Assembly (NCBI RefSeq): GCF_041075285.1
Contig: NZ_CP163512.1
Span: forward strand, 3,410,001 to 3,474,000
Source: Providencia rettgeri
GTDB taxonomy: Bacteria > Pseudomonadota > Gammaproteobacteria > Enterobacterales > Enterobacteriaceae
Direction: 5' to 3'
Length of the DNA stretch: 64,000 nt
Positions 32,713 to 40,981 of this stretch are shown here, in pieces. How positions within the stretch are numbered: the first letter of the stretch is position 1; every line of letters starts with the position of its first letter. The position numbers and the translations under genes were made by a program. A model generated the notes under the pieces. It made no database searches. It was not told the origin of the DNA and was given only the letters and a program-made list of their open reading frames with translations.

Positions 32713-33657
32713 ATGAAATATATAATTAATTTAGTATATTGTATTATACTTATATTTCCTGTTATTTGCTTTTCTGAAACAAATAATGATTTTTGGCGTG
32801 TTAAAACCAATGTCTATATGGAAATAGAAGAATACCAAGGTCAGCACGATAAATTTAAAAACAAAGTGTATGACAAAATCAGCACAGTCGGTCAGTTATC
32901 TCTCTCCAACCCTGAGTCTCTGTGGCGTTTCGATTTAGAACACCGTGAATCAATGAGAAACCATGGGCGTAATTTCAGTACATCACGTGATTCTTACCTT
33001 CGTAGCCGAACTCAACTTGATATAACAAAGCAATTTGTTAAAACAGCAAAATCTGACCTTGAGATTGGTGCGCGATATCGTAAAGAATCCAATGATGCTC
33101 ATCCTGATACAAAATCACGCTCTTCCAATAGTATGTATGCACTAACACCCGCTGGTAACTATCGTTTTAATAACCAATGGTCTTTTGATTTTTGGCTTTC
33201 TTACTACTATTACAGTAATTATTTCAATTCAAACAGTCACGAAGCGGAAACAGAATTGGGGGTAACCTACAAATACTCAGATACATTAAAAGCAAAACTT
33301 GCCTTATATTACGATAAAGCATGGGATAAAAATTTCAGTACCCGATTTATACAATCACAAATTCGTGCTTATTTACCTTTTACATTAACGACCAATTGGC
33401 ATATTTCCCCTTATATTCGTTATACATTACAAGATGAAACCTACGATAAAAATTTCTATCTGGTGCAAAAAATCAATAACGGTTTTCGCCTCGGCACAAA
33501 CGTAGAATACCAAGCAACGCCATCCCTCACGTTATGGGGCGGCATAGCCTATGAACCCTCAACCTGGAAAAATCCTAAAGATAATGGTATGACTTCTGGC
33601 GATAGTAATAAGCAAACTCTGTATATTGGAAAAATCGGCGTGAAATATCGCTGGTAA
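32713..33657 (+). CDS. OmpG-like monomeric porin
   Basis: A 314-residue outer-membrane protein: signal peptide with likely cleavage near CFS (residue 21), then many amphipathic strands with aromatic ends, and a final strand IGKIGVKYRW. The stretch QIRAYLPFTLTTNWHISPYIRY matches the E. coli OmpG segment EIRAYLPLTLGNHSVTPYTR in order, and overall length is close to OmpG (301), so a 14-strand monomeric barrel for oligosaccharides is likely. It lies between tpiA and sbp where E. coli has cdh, so it is an insertion here. AAGGAT precedes the ATG. Confidence 0.7.
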   Translation: MKYIINLVYCIILIFPVICFSETNNDFWRVKTNVYMEIEEYQGQHDKFKNKVYDKISTVGQLSLSNPESLWRFDLEHRESMRNHGRNFSTSRDSYLRSRTQLDITKQFVKTAKSDLEIGARYRKESNDAHPDTKSRSSNSMYALTPAGNYRFNNQWSFDFWLSYYYYSNYFNSNSHEAETELGVTYKYSDTLKAKLALYYDKAWDKNFSTRFIQSQIRAYLPFTLTTNWHISPYIRYTLQDETYDKNFYLVQKINNGFRLGTNVEYQATPSLTLWGGIAYEPSTWKNPKDNGMTSGDSNKQTLYIGKIGVKYRW

Positions 33658-33681
33658 CCGCGTTAAGGGCAAGATAAATAA

Positions 33682-33714
33682 GGGCTTTCGACAGTACCTA
33701 ATATGCGAAAGCCC
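33682..33714 (+). terminator. Porin gene terminator hairpin
   Basis: GGGCTTTCG and CGAAAGCCC form a nine-base-pair perfect stem with a 15-base loop, without a clear U run. Confidence 0.55.
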
Positions 33715-33746
33715 CATAAAGATTATAATATATATGCTAAATCGCT

Positions 33747-33795
33747 GAAGTTGTCGGTAGGCGGCAAGCAAACGCGACTCTAGTCACTGCGCTTT
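33747..33795 (+). repeat. Truncated ERIC-like fragment
   Basis: GAAGTTGTCGGTAGGCGGCAAGC matches the left end of the ERIC units at 34949-35330, after which similarity decays. It looks like a decayed half element. Confidence 0.55.
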
Positions 33796-33934
33796 TATTT
33801 GGATTATCTGTTGTATTGACCTTTCTGTTTGTTTATATATTCCCCTTAAGTATAAGTTTTTCTTTTTAATTATTTCCAGTATTTGGTGCTATCTGTCAGC
33901 CTCGACTTATCGACAATTTGATGAGGAATCGAAG

Positions 33935-34948
33935 ATGGCACGTTCATGGCAGGTAACGAAATCGCAACTAACGACAGCATTGTTATTGGTATTAGCAACG
34001 GGAGCTTGGGCGAAAAACATCCAATTATTGAATGTGTCTTATGATCCGACTCGTGAGTTTTATCAACAATATAATCAGGAATTTAGCGATTATTGGCAAA
34101 AGAAAACGGGTGATACCGTTACAGTGCGCCAATCTCACGGAGGATCAGGTAAGCAAGCTATCTCTGTTATCAATGGGTTAGAGGCAGACGTTGTGACGCT
34201 AGCTTTAGCGTATGATGTTGACGCCATCGCACAAAGTGGTCGTATAGATAAAAACTGGATAGAAAAACTGCCTGATAATTCAGCTCCTTATACATCAACA
34301 ATTGTCTTTTTAGTGCGCAAAGATAATCCGAAAAATATTCGCGACTGGGATGATTTAATTCGTAAAGATGTTTCTGTGGTGACGCCTAATCCGAAAACAT
34401 CAGGTGGCGCACGTTGGAATTATTTAGCTGCATGGGGTTATGCGTTAGATAAAAACCAGCAAGATCCCGAAAAAGCGAAGCAGTTTGTCAAGCAGCTATA
34501 CCAAAATGTGGAAGTGTTAGATTCAGGGGCGAGAGGAGCCACAAATAGCTTTGTTGAACGCGGTATTGGCGATGTATTGATCGCATGGGAAAACGAGGCA
34601 TTACTGGCTATTAATGAGTTAGGCAAAAATGACCAATTTGAAATTGTGACGCCAAGTATTTCTATCTTAGCGGAGCCAACAGTCGCCGTTGTCGATAAAA
34701 CAGTAGACAAACGTGGCCGCCGAGACGTTGCAGAAGCTTATCTGGCACATCTTTATTCGCCAGAAGGCCAAGAAATTGCCGCGAAAAATTATTACCGCCC
34801 ACGCAATAGCGAAGTGGCGAAAAAATATCAACAACAATTTCCAGCACTGAAGTTGTTGACGGTGGATAAAGATTTCGGCGGCTGGCAAGCCGCGCAAGCA
34901 ACGCATTTTGCGAATGGGGGGGTGTTTGACGACATCATCCAGCGCTGA
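33935..34948 (+). CDS. sbp: Periplasmic sulfate-binding protein
   Basis: Sbp captures sulfate in the periplasm for the CysTWA transporter. A signal peptide ends at AWA (residue 26); the mature protein begins [18 protein letters not shown], the family signature, with SHGGSGKQ and [17 protein letters not shown] forming the sulfate site. It has 337 residues. GAGGAATCGA precedes the ATG. The neighbour pfkA is as in E. coli. Control by CysB is likely from family knowledge, but no site was identified. Confidence 0.96.
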   Translation: MARSWQVTKSQLTTALLLVLATGAWAKNIQLLNVSYDPTREFYQQYNQEFSDYWQKKTGDTVTVRQSHGGSGKQAISVINGLEADVVTLALAYDVDAIAQSGRIDKNWIEKLPDNSAPYTSTIVFLVRKDNPKNIRDWDDLIRKDVSVVTPNPKTSGGARWNYLAAWGYALDKNQQDPEKAKQFVKQLYQNVEVLDSGARGATNSFVERGIGDVLIAWENEALLAINELGKNDQFEIVTPSISILAEPTVAVVDKTVDKRGRRDVAEAYLAHLYSPEGQEIAAKNYYRPRNSEVAKKYQQQFPALKLLTVDKDFGGWQAAQATHFANGGVFDDIIQR

Positions 34949-35330
34949 TACTCGTCATATTTCAAGTTGTCGATAGGCGGCAAGTGAAGCTAATCCCTAA
35001 GAGCAAACATATGTATGTGACTAGGGTTAGTGAGCGCAGCCAACACCCCTACCGCTTGAAATACCGCCAATACCCATCTTCTAAATAGTTCAAGTTGTAG
35101 GTAGGCGGCAAGTGAAGCTAATCCCTAGGAGCATACATAAGTATGTGACTAGGGTTAGTAAGCGCAGCCAACACCCCTACAGCTTGAAATACCGCCAATA
35201 CCCATCTTCTAAATAGTTCAAGTTGTAGGTAGGCGGCAAGTGAAGCTAATCCCTAGGAGCATACATAAGTATGTGACTAGGGTTAGTGAGCGCAGCCAAC
35301 ACCCCTACAGCTTGAAATATGAAGAAGATT
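34949..35330 (+). repeat. Tandem array of three 128-bp ERIC-like repeats
   Basis: Three head-to-tail units (equivalent points at 34961, 35089 and 35217, spacing 128) fill the whole gap between the sbp stop (34946-34948) and the pfkA stop (35331-35333). Units two and three are almost identical; unit one differs more. The core is CCCTAGGAGCATACATAAG... with CAGCCAACACCCCTAC. They differ from the array at 19163 in length and at shared positions, so each array has been homogenised separately. Confidence 0.93.
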
Positions 35331-36308
35331 TTAGTAGAGCTTCTTAGCAGTATCAAACCAATCCTTCTTAAAGACACGCTTCATATTCATTACTGCATCA
35401 ATAATATCGTGGTGAACCAATTTCTCATTTTGGATCCCCACACAGCGACCACCGTAGCCTTCAAGCAGTAATTGAATAGAGTAAGCTCCCATACGTGATG
35501 CTAAAATACGGTCATAAGCGACGGGTGACCCGCCACGTTGGATGTGCCCCAATACTGTTGCTCGGGTTTCGTGGTGTGTTTCTTGCTCAATATATTTGGC
35601 CAGCTCGCCAACGTCACAAACGTGTTCGGTGATAGCAACAATCGCATGACGCTTACCTTTTTCAATACCACGTTTGATTTCAGATAGTAATTCTTCACGG
35701 TCAAAGGCCATTTCTTGCTCGGGCAACACTAAAAACTCACAACCGCCCGCAATCGCCGCAGATAAAGTTAAATCCCCGCAATAACGCCCCATCACTTCGA
35801 CGATAGAAATACGTTTATGGGATGTTGAGGTATCACGCAAACGGTCAATGGCTTCAACAACGGTTTCAAGTGCCGTAAAATAACCAATGGTGTAGTCGGT
35901 TCCTGCCACGTCATTATCGATTGTGCCGGGTAAACCAATGCAAGGGAAGCCAGCTTCTGTCAATGCTTTCGCCCCTAAATACGAACCGTCACCACCAATA
36001 ACAACCAGTGCATCAATATGGTTTTTCTTCAGATTTTCAACGGCGATAGCACGCACTTTTTCATCACGGAATTGTGGGAAACGAGCTGATCCTAAAAAGG
36101 TACCGCCACGGTTAATCATATCGGACACACTGTATCGGTCTAATTGCTTCATGCGGTTTTCATACAGGCCAAGGTACCCATCAAAAATACCCATCACTTC
36201 TAAACCTTCACCTAAAGCGGCACGTACCACGCCACGGATCGCGGCATTCATGCCTGGTGCATCGCCACCACTCGTTAAAACCCCAATTCTTTTAATCTGC
36301 TTGACCAT
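35331..36308 (-). CDS. pfkA: ATP-dependent 6-phosphofructokinase I
   Basis: PfkA commits fructose 6-phosphate to glycolysis. It has 325 residues (E. coli 320). Visible are the ATP loop [22 protein letters not shown], the catalytic TIDND (about 129-133), and MGRYCGDL for substrate contact. The ATG at 36308 is consistent with the family. It converges with sbp across the ERIC array, and its own transcription terminator is not obvious, so the array may supply the 3' structure. Confidence 0.98.
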   Translation of the reverse strand: MVKQIKRIGVLTSGGDAPGMNAAIRGVVRAALGEGLEVMGIFDGYLGLYENRMKQLDRYSVSDMINRGGTFLGSARFPQFRDEKVRAIAVENLKKNHIDALVVIGGDGSYLGAKALTEAGFPCIGLPGTIDNDVAGTDYTIGYFTALETVVEAIDRLRDTSTSHKRISIVEVMGRYCGDLTLSAAIAGGCEFLVLPEQEMAFDREELLSEIKRGIEKGKRHAIVAITEHVCDVGELAKYIEQETHHETRATVLGHIQRGGSPVAYDRILASRMGAYSIQLLLEGYGGRCVGIQNEKLVHHDIIDAVMNMKRVFKKDWFDTAKKLY

Positions 36309-36389
36309 GATGACCTCTGATTAATGAATATAAAATTGCAAATCTATGAAAAACCGTTAAACCACCCAATAACCCGCTTAAAACCTAAA

Positions 36390-36405
36390 GCTGAATTGAT
36401 TCAAC
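36390..36405. promoter_or_regulatory. Cra (FruR)-like operator upstream of pfkA
   Basis: GCTGAATTGATTCAAC is a near palindrome that agrees with the Cra half-site TGAAWCSNT at eight of nine positions on each strand. E. coli pfkA is repressed by Cra, which supports the reading. It lies 82 bases upstream of the pfkA start. Confidence 0.45.
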
Positions 36406-36651
36406 AACTGGCATAATACGGTAAAGTTAAGATTATGCATCTGCTTTCCATCAAGCTTTTGTGTTTTATTGTGATCCAGTTTACATAATTCTAGTCGATG
36501 ACCTCAATAGGTAAACTTTTCCCCTCTAAAAAGAGGTTTTCAACAAATTAAAGCGACAATACTCTAAGGTCACCTTAGTTTGAAACACAAATTAAGTGAA
36601 GATAATACCACTTTAATCCATTATACGCTGTAGCCACAAGGCAAAAGAAAA
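36406..36651. other. Remainder of pfkA upstream region
   Basis: No gene supported. A 60-codon minus-strand reading at 36575-36757 overlaps the 3' end of the next gene and has no family features, so I do not call it. Confidence 0.4.
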
Positions 36652-36670
36652 GCACCATTTGGTGCCTTAT
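36642..36670 (-). terminator. Terminator after the CdsA-like gene
   Basis: On the minus strand AAGGCACC-AAAT-GGTGCTTTT gives an eight-base-pair stem (one G-U) with a U-rich tail CTTTTG. Confidence 0.7.
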
Positions 36671-36705
36671 CTTAGTGAACGAACAAAAACGAAAATGAAA
36701 CGCCG

Positions 36706-37650
36706 TTAAGTGTAATAATAACGCGTTAAATGGAAAAAAATCGGTGCTGCAAAACACAGAGAATCGATACGATCTAGCATACCACCATGGCCTTCAATAA
36801 TCGCACCAAAATCTTTGATTCCACTATCACGCTTAATGGCAGACATGCATAACCCGCCGACAAAGCCCATAATGGTGATCGCCAACGACATTAACCCCGC
36901 AACCCACCAACTAAATGGTGTCACCCAGTATAAGCAAATTCCAATCACTACAGAGGATAAAATCCCCCCAACAAAGCCTTCTATCGTCTTATTTGGGCTT
37001 AATTTAGGCACAATTGGTCGTTTGCCCATCAGCTTACCAAAGACATACTGCAAGACGTCCGAAATTTGCGTCACAATAATTAAGAAGAGCAATAATTTGA
37101 CATTTTCCCCTTCGTAACCCTCTATATTGAGCATCAATAATGCAGGAACATGGCTTAAGCAGAAAACTGTCACCAACATCCCCCATTGAATTTTTGCGGT
37201 CCGTTCAAGAAAATGGAAGGTATCCCCTGCCAGTGCAATACGTGTAGGTAAAAAGAGAAAAACAAACACAGGTACAAAAATTGAAAACATCCCATACCAC
37301 TCAATACCAACCAAAAGGTATTGCAGCGGAATAAAGACAAAGAAGCACCAAAACAGCGCTTCATGGTCACTTCGTCGAGTTGGCGTTAAGGTAATAAACT
37401 CACGTAACGCAAAGAATGATATCAATGCAAATAAAATAACCACGGCGATATTACCGAGCACCACCGCTAATACGCAGATAATACACATCACCCACCATGC
37501 CCGGATCCGAGCATTTAAATTATCAATGGTTGGATTACTTTTATCACCAGAATAACGGTAGGCCAAAATCCCACCTATCACACTCGCAAAAACCAATATG
37601 CCAAACACACCCGATAACAGTAAGGCTAATTCGCTGTCCCAAAAACTCAT
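36706..37650 (-). CDS. Phosphatidate cytidylyltransferase-like protein (CdsA family, YnbB-like)
   Basis: A 314-residue polytopic membrane protein with about eight helices. The full CdsA signature is present near the C-terminus: SAIKRDSGIKDFGAIIEG, then HGGMLDRID. PNKTIEGFVGG is also conserved. The reaction would be CTP plus phosphatidate to CDP-diacylglycerol. Position away from the ispU-cdsA-rseP cluster and overlap (ATGA, 37647-37650) with a PlsC-like gene suggest the second copy of the YnbB type rather than the essential cdsA; this is inference. Confidence 0.8.
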   Translation of the reverse strand: MSFWDSELALLLSGVFGILVFASVIGGILAYRYSGDKSNPTIDNLNARIRAWWVMCIICVLAVVLGNIAVVILFALISFFALREFITLTPTRRSDHEALFWCFFVFIPLQYLLVGIEWYGMFSIFVPVFVFLFLPTRIALAGDTFHFLERTAKIQWGMLVTVFCLSHVPALLMLNIEGYEGENVKLLLFLIIVTQISDVLQYVFGKLMGKRPIVPKLSPNKTIEGFVGGILSSVVIGICLYWVTPFSWWVAGLMSLAITIMGFVGGLCMSAIKRDSGIKDFGAIIEGHGGMLDRIDSLCFAAPIFFHLTRYYYT

Positions 37651-38288
37651 GGCATCAACTCCTCTAATGCTTCCTTGGCACGTTGCAAAAATTCAGTTTT
37701 ATTTTCATGCTCAGTTAAAGGTGAGAGAGGCTTACCGACTACCGCTGAGCAAATCACTGGCACAACCAATTTAGACCCTTTAGGCAGTACACGATTAAGG
37801 TTTTCGAGATAAATAGGGACGACTTCAACCTCTGGGTATTTTTTAGCCAAGTGGTAAAGACCACTCTTGAATTGGCTTAATTCTTCCCCATTACCACGGG
37901 TTCCCTCGGGGAAAAATATCAATGAATGCTTGGCGGCTAAAACGGACTCAAGGGGTTCAAGGATATGACCTTGCGCAGGTTTATCCCCTTTTCTCTCCAC
38001 CAGAACAGCGCGAAAAACCTTATTCACCAAATAACGACGAAACGGAGTTTTGTCCCAATAATCTTTCGCCGCAACTGGGTGAACAAAATGGCGCATAAGA
38101 GGTGGTAAGCCAGACCAAATGACTAACCCATCCAAATGACTTGAATGGTTTGCATAATAGATACGCGGAGTTATCGCAGGCTGGCAACCCACCCAACGCG
38201 TACGAACCCCTGTCAATAAGCGACAAGTTCCCGATAACAGCATTCCCATTCCTTTTGCGAGAAGGGAAACTTTCTGCACTTTTTCCAT
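37647..38288 (-). CDS. 1-acyl-glycerol-3-phosphate acyltransferase-like protein (PlsC family)
   Basis: A 213-residue membrane-associated acyltransferase. The catalytic motif NHSSHLD (His48, Asp53) and the substrate motif FPEGTRGNGE (about 126-135) are intact. It would make phosphatidate from lysophosphatidate, giving the substrate for the CdsA-like enzyme encoded directly downstream with a four-base overlap, so the pair forms a two-step phospholipid unit. AAGGAAAAAAG precedes the ATG. The true plsC is probably elsewhere. Confidence 0.82.
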   Translation of the reverse strand: MEKVQKVSLLAKGMGMLLSGTCRLLTGVRTRWVGCQPAITPRIYYANHSSHLDGLVIWSGLPPLMRHFVHPVAAKDYWDKTPFRRYLVNKVFRAVLVERKGDKPAQGHILEPLESVLAAKHSLIFFPEGTRGNGEELSQFKSGLYHLAKKYPEVEVVPIYLENLNRVLPKGSKLVVPVICSAVVGKPLSPLTEHENKTEFLQRAKEALEELMP

Positions 38289-38450
38289 CTTTTTTCCTTG
38301 CTAACGTTTTATCAAACGTAAAACTGCAACATCATGAAAAAACCTGAATATCGTTTACTCAATAAGATAGAGAGTGATTTGCGGGAAGACAACGGGGTAA
38401 GTTCTGATTTCTAACACGAAGATAAGAAGATAAGCAAAAAACAAAGCAAA

Positions 38451-38688
38451 GGGCGGTTTATCTTTGCTGCTGATTTTTACTTCTAAAAAAGGTTAAGAAA
38501 CAACCAAAAAAATCGATAAATGTATCCGTCGTGCTAACTGACGACGATTTGAATCAACTATTGTCCCTAAACGCTGCCCTACGGGGTCGATTAAAGCATG
38601 TTTCAGGTATTTGATGCTGCGTTGATAGGCTCTTGCCTAAAATGGCTTTAATTTGAATAAAAATCAGCAGCAAAGATAAACAGCCCCT
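38451..38688. repeat. MITE-like element, copy 1
   Basis: This 238-base segment has terminal inverted repeats of about 28 bases: GGGCGGTTTATCTTTGCTGC on the left, and on the right the complement of GGGGCTGTTTATCTTTGCTGC. The interior is non-coding. Its right half (TTGATAGGCT, TTGCCTAAAATGGCTTTAAT, AGATAAACAGCCCCT) is shared with 40420-40555. It ends one base from the loiP terminator hairpin. No transposase gene is nearby. Confidence 0.8.
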
Positions 38689-38689
38689 A

Positions 38690-38721
38690 GGTGCAACAAT
38701 GCTAATTGACATTGTTGCACC
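38690..38721 (-). terminator. loiP terminator hairpin
   Basis: GGTGCAACAATG and CATTGTTGCACC form a perfect 12-base-pair stem with an eight-base loop. The U tract expected on the minus strand is absent; a MITE copy is joined there instead. Confidence 0.7.
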
Positions 38722-38744
38722 TTATTACCAACAATAATTAAAAA

Positions 38745-39497
38745 TTATTTTTTGTCAGCGGCGATACGGTCACGGATGTTTTGTGCACGCTCACTTGAAG
38801 GTGGGTGAGAGTCAAACATACTGGTTTCTTGGCTGCCCATTTTGGCTAATTTCTCAAAGCCAGTCACTAAACCTTCCGTTTTCACACCACGTTTTTTCAG
38901 TAAGTCATAAGAGAAGTTATCAGCTTCGCTTTCTTGGTGTTGAGAGAACTGGGAGTTGATCAGTTTTTCACCCAGTGCAGCAACTTGAGATGCGCTCAGT
39001 TGCTCAACAACGCCACCTGCTGATGCGGCCGCAGTACGAGCTGCAACAGTTGCATAAGCCACTTGCATTGCTTTACGAGTGTGACCTAATGCAACGTGTC
39101 CCATTTCATGGCCCAGAACGCCTTCAACTTCGTTGTCGTTCATGATATCCATCAGGCCGCTGTACACACGTACACAACCATTTGCCATTGCCCATGCGTT
39201 TACATCGTTAGTCATGTAAACTTTATAGTTAACTGGTGTGCCATTAACTTCGTTACCCAGAGCTTTTGCGATTTTGTCTAAACGTTTGGCGTATTTGCTC
39301 GACGCTGGCGCAATTTTGTTTTGTGCATCCATCTCTTTACAAGATTGGTCACTTAATTGCTTAACATCTGAATCACTCAGTGTTGCCGCTTGGAATAACT
39401 GCATACCTGAGTTAGTCAGCATTCCTTGGTCTATATTTTTACAGCCCGTTAAAATCACAGCAGAAACAGCAACTGCTACAAGCGCTTTCATTTTCAT
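38745..39497 (-). CDS. loiP: Outer-membrane lipoprotein metalloprotease LoiP
   Basis: LoiP (YggG) is an M48 zinc protease of the periplasmic face, linked with BepA/YfgC and osmotic stress. The lipobox ILTGC puts the lipid on Cys19. The zinc motif HEMGH is at 130-134, with the third ligand in QESEAD (about 190). It has 250 residues (E. coli 252) and high similarity throughout (NALGNEVNGTPVNYKVYM-like stretch, MANGCVRVYSGLMD). The gene stands alone with a strong 3' hairpin. Confidence 0.95.
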   Translation of the reverse strand: MKMKALVAVAVSAVILTGCKNIDQGMLTNSGMQLFQAATLSDSDVKQLSDQSCKEMDAQNKIAPASSKYAKRLDKIAKALGNEVNGTPVNYKVYMTNDVNAWAMANGCVRVYSGLMDIMNDNEVEGVLGHEMGHVALGHTRKAMQVAYATVAARTAAASAGGVVEQLSASQVAALGEKLINSQFSQHQESEADNFSYDLLKKRGVKTEGLVTGFEKLAKMGSQETSMFDSHPPSSERAQNIRDRIAADKK

Positions 39498-39721
39498 AGA
39501 ACGTTTTTCCTTTAAAAAATACCGTTATTATTTTTTTAGTGAGGCTAAAGACTATAAATTTTGCGAAAAATAACAATAGGAATAAAGGCATAATTACACG
39601 TTATATGAATTTGATAACATTTTTACTAAAATAGCTTAATCAACAGAGTAATATTTTTTCCTAAAAACGAATTAATGATAAAAATATCGATAAGTCACCA
39701 AATAAATAGCGTCCCCTCTAA

Positions 39722-40303
39722 CTACTTAATAAATAACTCTATTATACAATAACTTTGTTCTGAAAATTGCTGGGTTGTTAATTGCAATGGTTGCCTATTG
39801 TTTCTCACCAATAACGTTTCAGACTGATTTAAGGCGAAGGTTTGCAAATTCACTTGTAGTCCCAAATTGGGTGCGGTATTAAAAATTAATATGTGGTTTG
39901 CATCACTGATCCAAGTGTTGCTTGGTGCTGAATTTACCCACTGTAGTCGTGCTGAATATTTCTCAGGGTTATAAATCAAATTAAAATCACGAATAGCGTC
40001 TTTGACTAACTCAGCATGCACATCGCTTTCTCCCTTAAATGCAAAAAATTCCTTCTGGCGTAATGTTACAGGAGGCTGCGTATCCACATGCAAAATCATC
40101 CCTTCACCTTCTAATACGCCAATAATACGTTGGCGATTTAAAAAATGAGAAAACGGTCCTGCTGTTTTAACATCCGCAATAGACACTCGCCAATCAAAGT
40201 CATCAAGCCCTTCACCGTGGCTTCTTGCCACTTCCAACGTGACACCTTGCCCATTTTTCCAAGGCATACTGCGATAATCCTGAACGGTTAACACTTGAAC
40301 CAT
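39722..40303 (-). CDS. HutD/Ves family protein
   Basis: A 193-residue cupin-like cytosolic protein of the HutD/Ves family: an N-terminal DYRSMPWKNGQGVTLEVA, FDWRVSIADVKTAGPFSHF, RIIGVLEGEGM and RDFNLIYNP match the family pattern. HutD is associated with histidine use and Ves in E. coli with cold response; the reaction is not known, and no hut genes are present here. It lies on the minus strand with a MITE copy upstream. Confidence 0.8.
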   Translation of the reverse strand: MVQVLTVQDYRSMPWKNGQGVTLEVARSHGEGLDDFDWRVSIADVKTAGPFSHFLNRQRIIGVLEGEGMILHVDTQPPVTLRQKEFFAFKGESDVHAELVKDAIRDFNLIYNPEKYSARLQWVNSAPSNTWISDANHILIFNTAPNLGLQVNLQTFALNQSETLLVRNNRQPLQLTTQQFSEQSYCIIELFIK

Positions 40304-40419
40304 AACGTTATCCTATTTTTTTAGTAGAGAGGTAATTGCAAGATAATGGCGATAGAAAATGGAAATAGTATGCTAAATCTGTGTTGTGGGTAAGAACATT
40401 TATAGCAATATAAACTTAG

Positions 40420-40555
40420 AGGCTGTTTATTTTTACTGTTACTTTGCTGCTATGTTGATAGGCTGTTGCGAAGTTCACTCGGCGGCGAACCTCTCCCCTT
40501 GCCTAAAATGGCTTTAATTCGAATAAAAATTGATAATGAAAGATAAACAGCCCCT
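40420..40555. repeat. MITE-like element, copy 2 (shorter)
   Basis: A 136-base relative of 38451-38688. It keeps the outer GCTGTTTAT/ATAAACAGC ends and the block CTTGCCTAAAATGGCTTTAA, but has a different GC-rich middle (CACTCGGCGGCGAAC) and more decayed inverted repeats. Confidence 0.7.
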
Positions 40556-40981
40556 ATTACTAAATACTTTTAAATTGTCGCTTAATCGTAGACACCTTTG
40601 CCTGTCCGTCCATCTGTGACGAACTTCAGAGTGATAGTAATTTGATGTTCAGTCAAACTGGCTATTCGCCCTCAGGGTACTGATTAGTATGGATGAAAAT
40701 CTCTGAAAGTGAATGGTACTTTTTACTGAAATACTTACGCATTGAATTTACGTATCACTATGAGTTCGTCACAGTCACTGACTATCCATAGCACTAAAAC
40801 AGATGATGAGAAAGAAAAGATAGACCAAATTTTAGAAAAAGCCTGCCAAGGTAGTTTCTGAGTACTGATATGAAATAAACAACTAGCGAACCTTATGAAA
40901 CGAGAAGTCGCAAATGCCACTTAAGTTTTGTTTAATGGTTCATTTATGTATAGAATACCCGACATTAAACTTCATACTTGA
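40556..40981. other. Non-coding region upstream of the phosphoethanolamine-transferase gene
   Basis: No gene of normal length. The only plus-strand reading with some merit is 40760-40861 (33 residues, beginning MSSSQSLTIHS and rich in acidic residues), without a clear ribosome site; it may be chance or a gene remnant. Confidence 0.35.

Noticed and set aside
36575..36757. 60-codon minus-strand reading after the CdsA-like gene
   Set aside because: It overlaps the 3' end of that gene and its terminator; no ribosome site or domain.
40735..40920. 61-codon minus-strand reading upstream of the phosphoethanolamine-transferase gene
   Set aside because: Cysteine- and phenylalanine-rich noise without a ribosome site or similarity that I can recognise.
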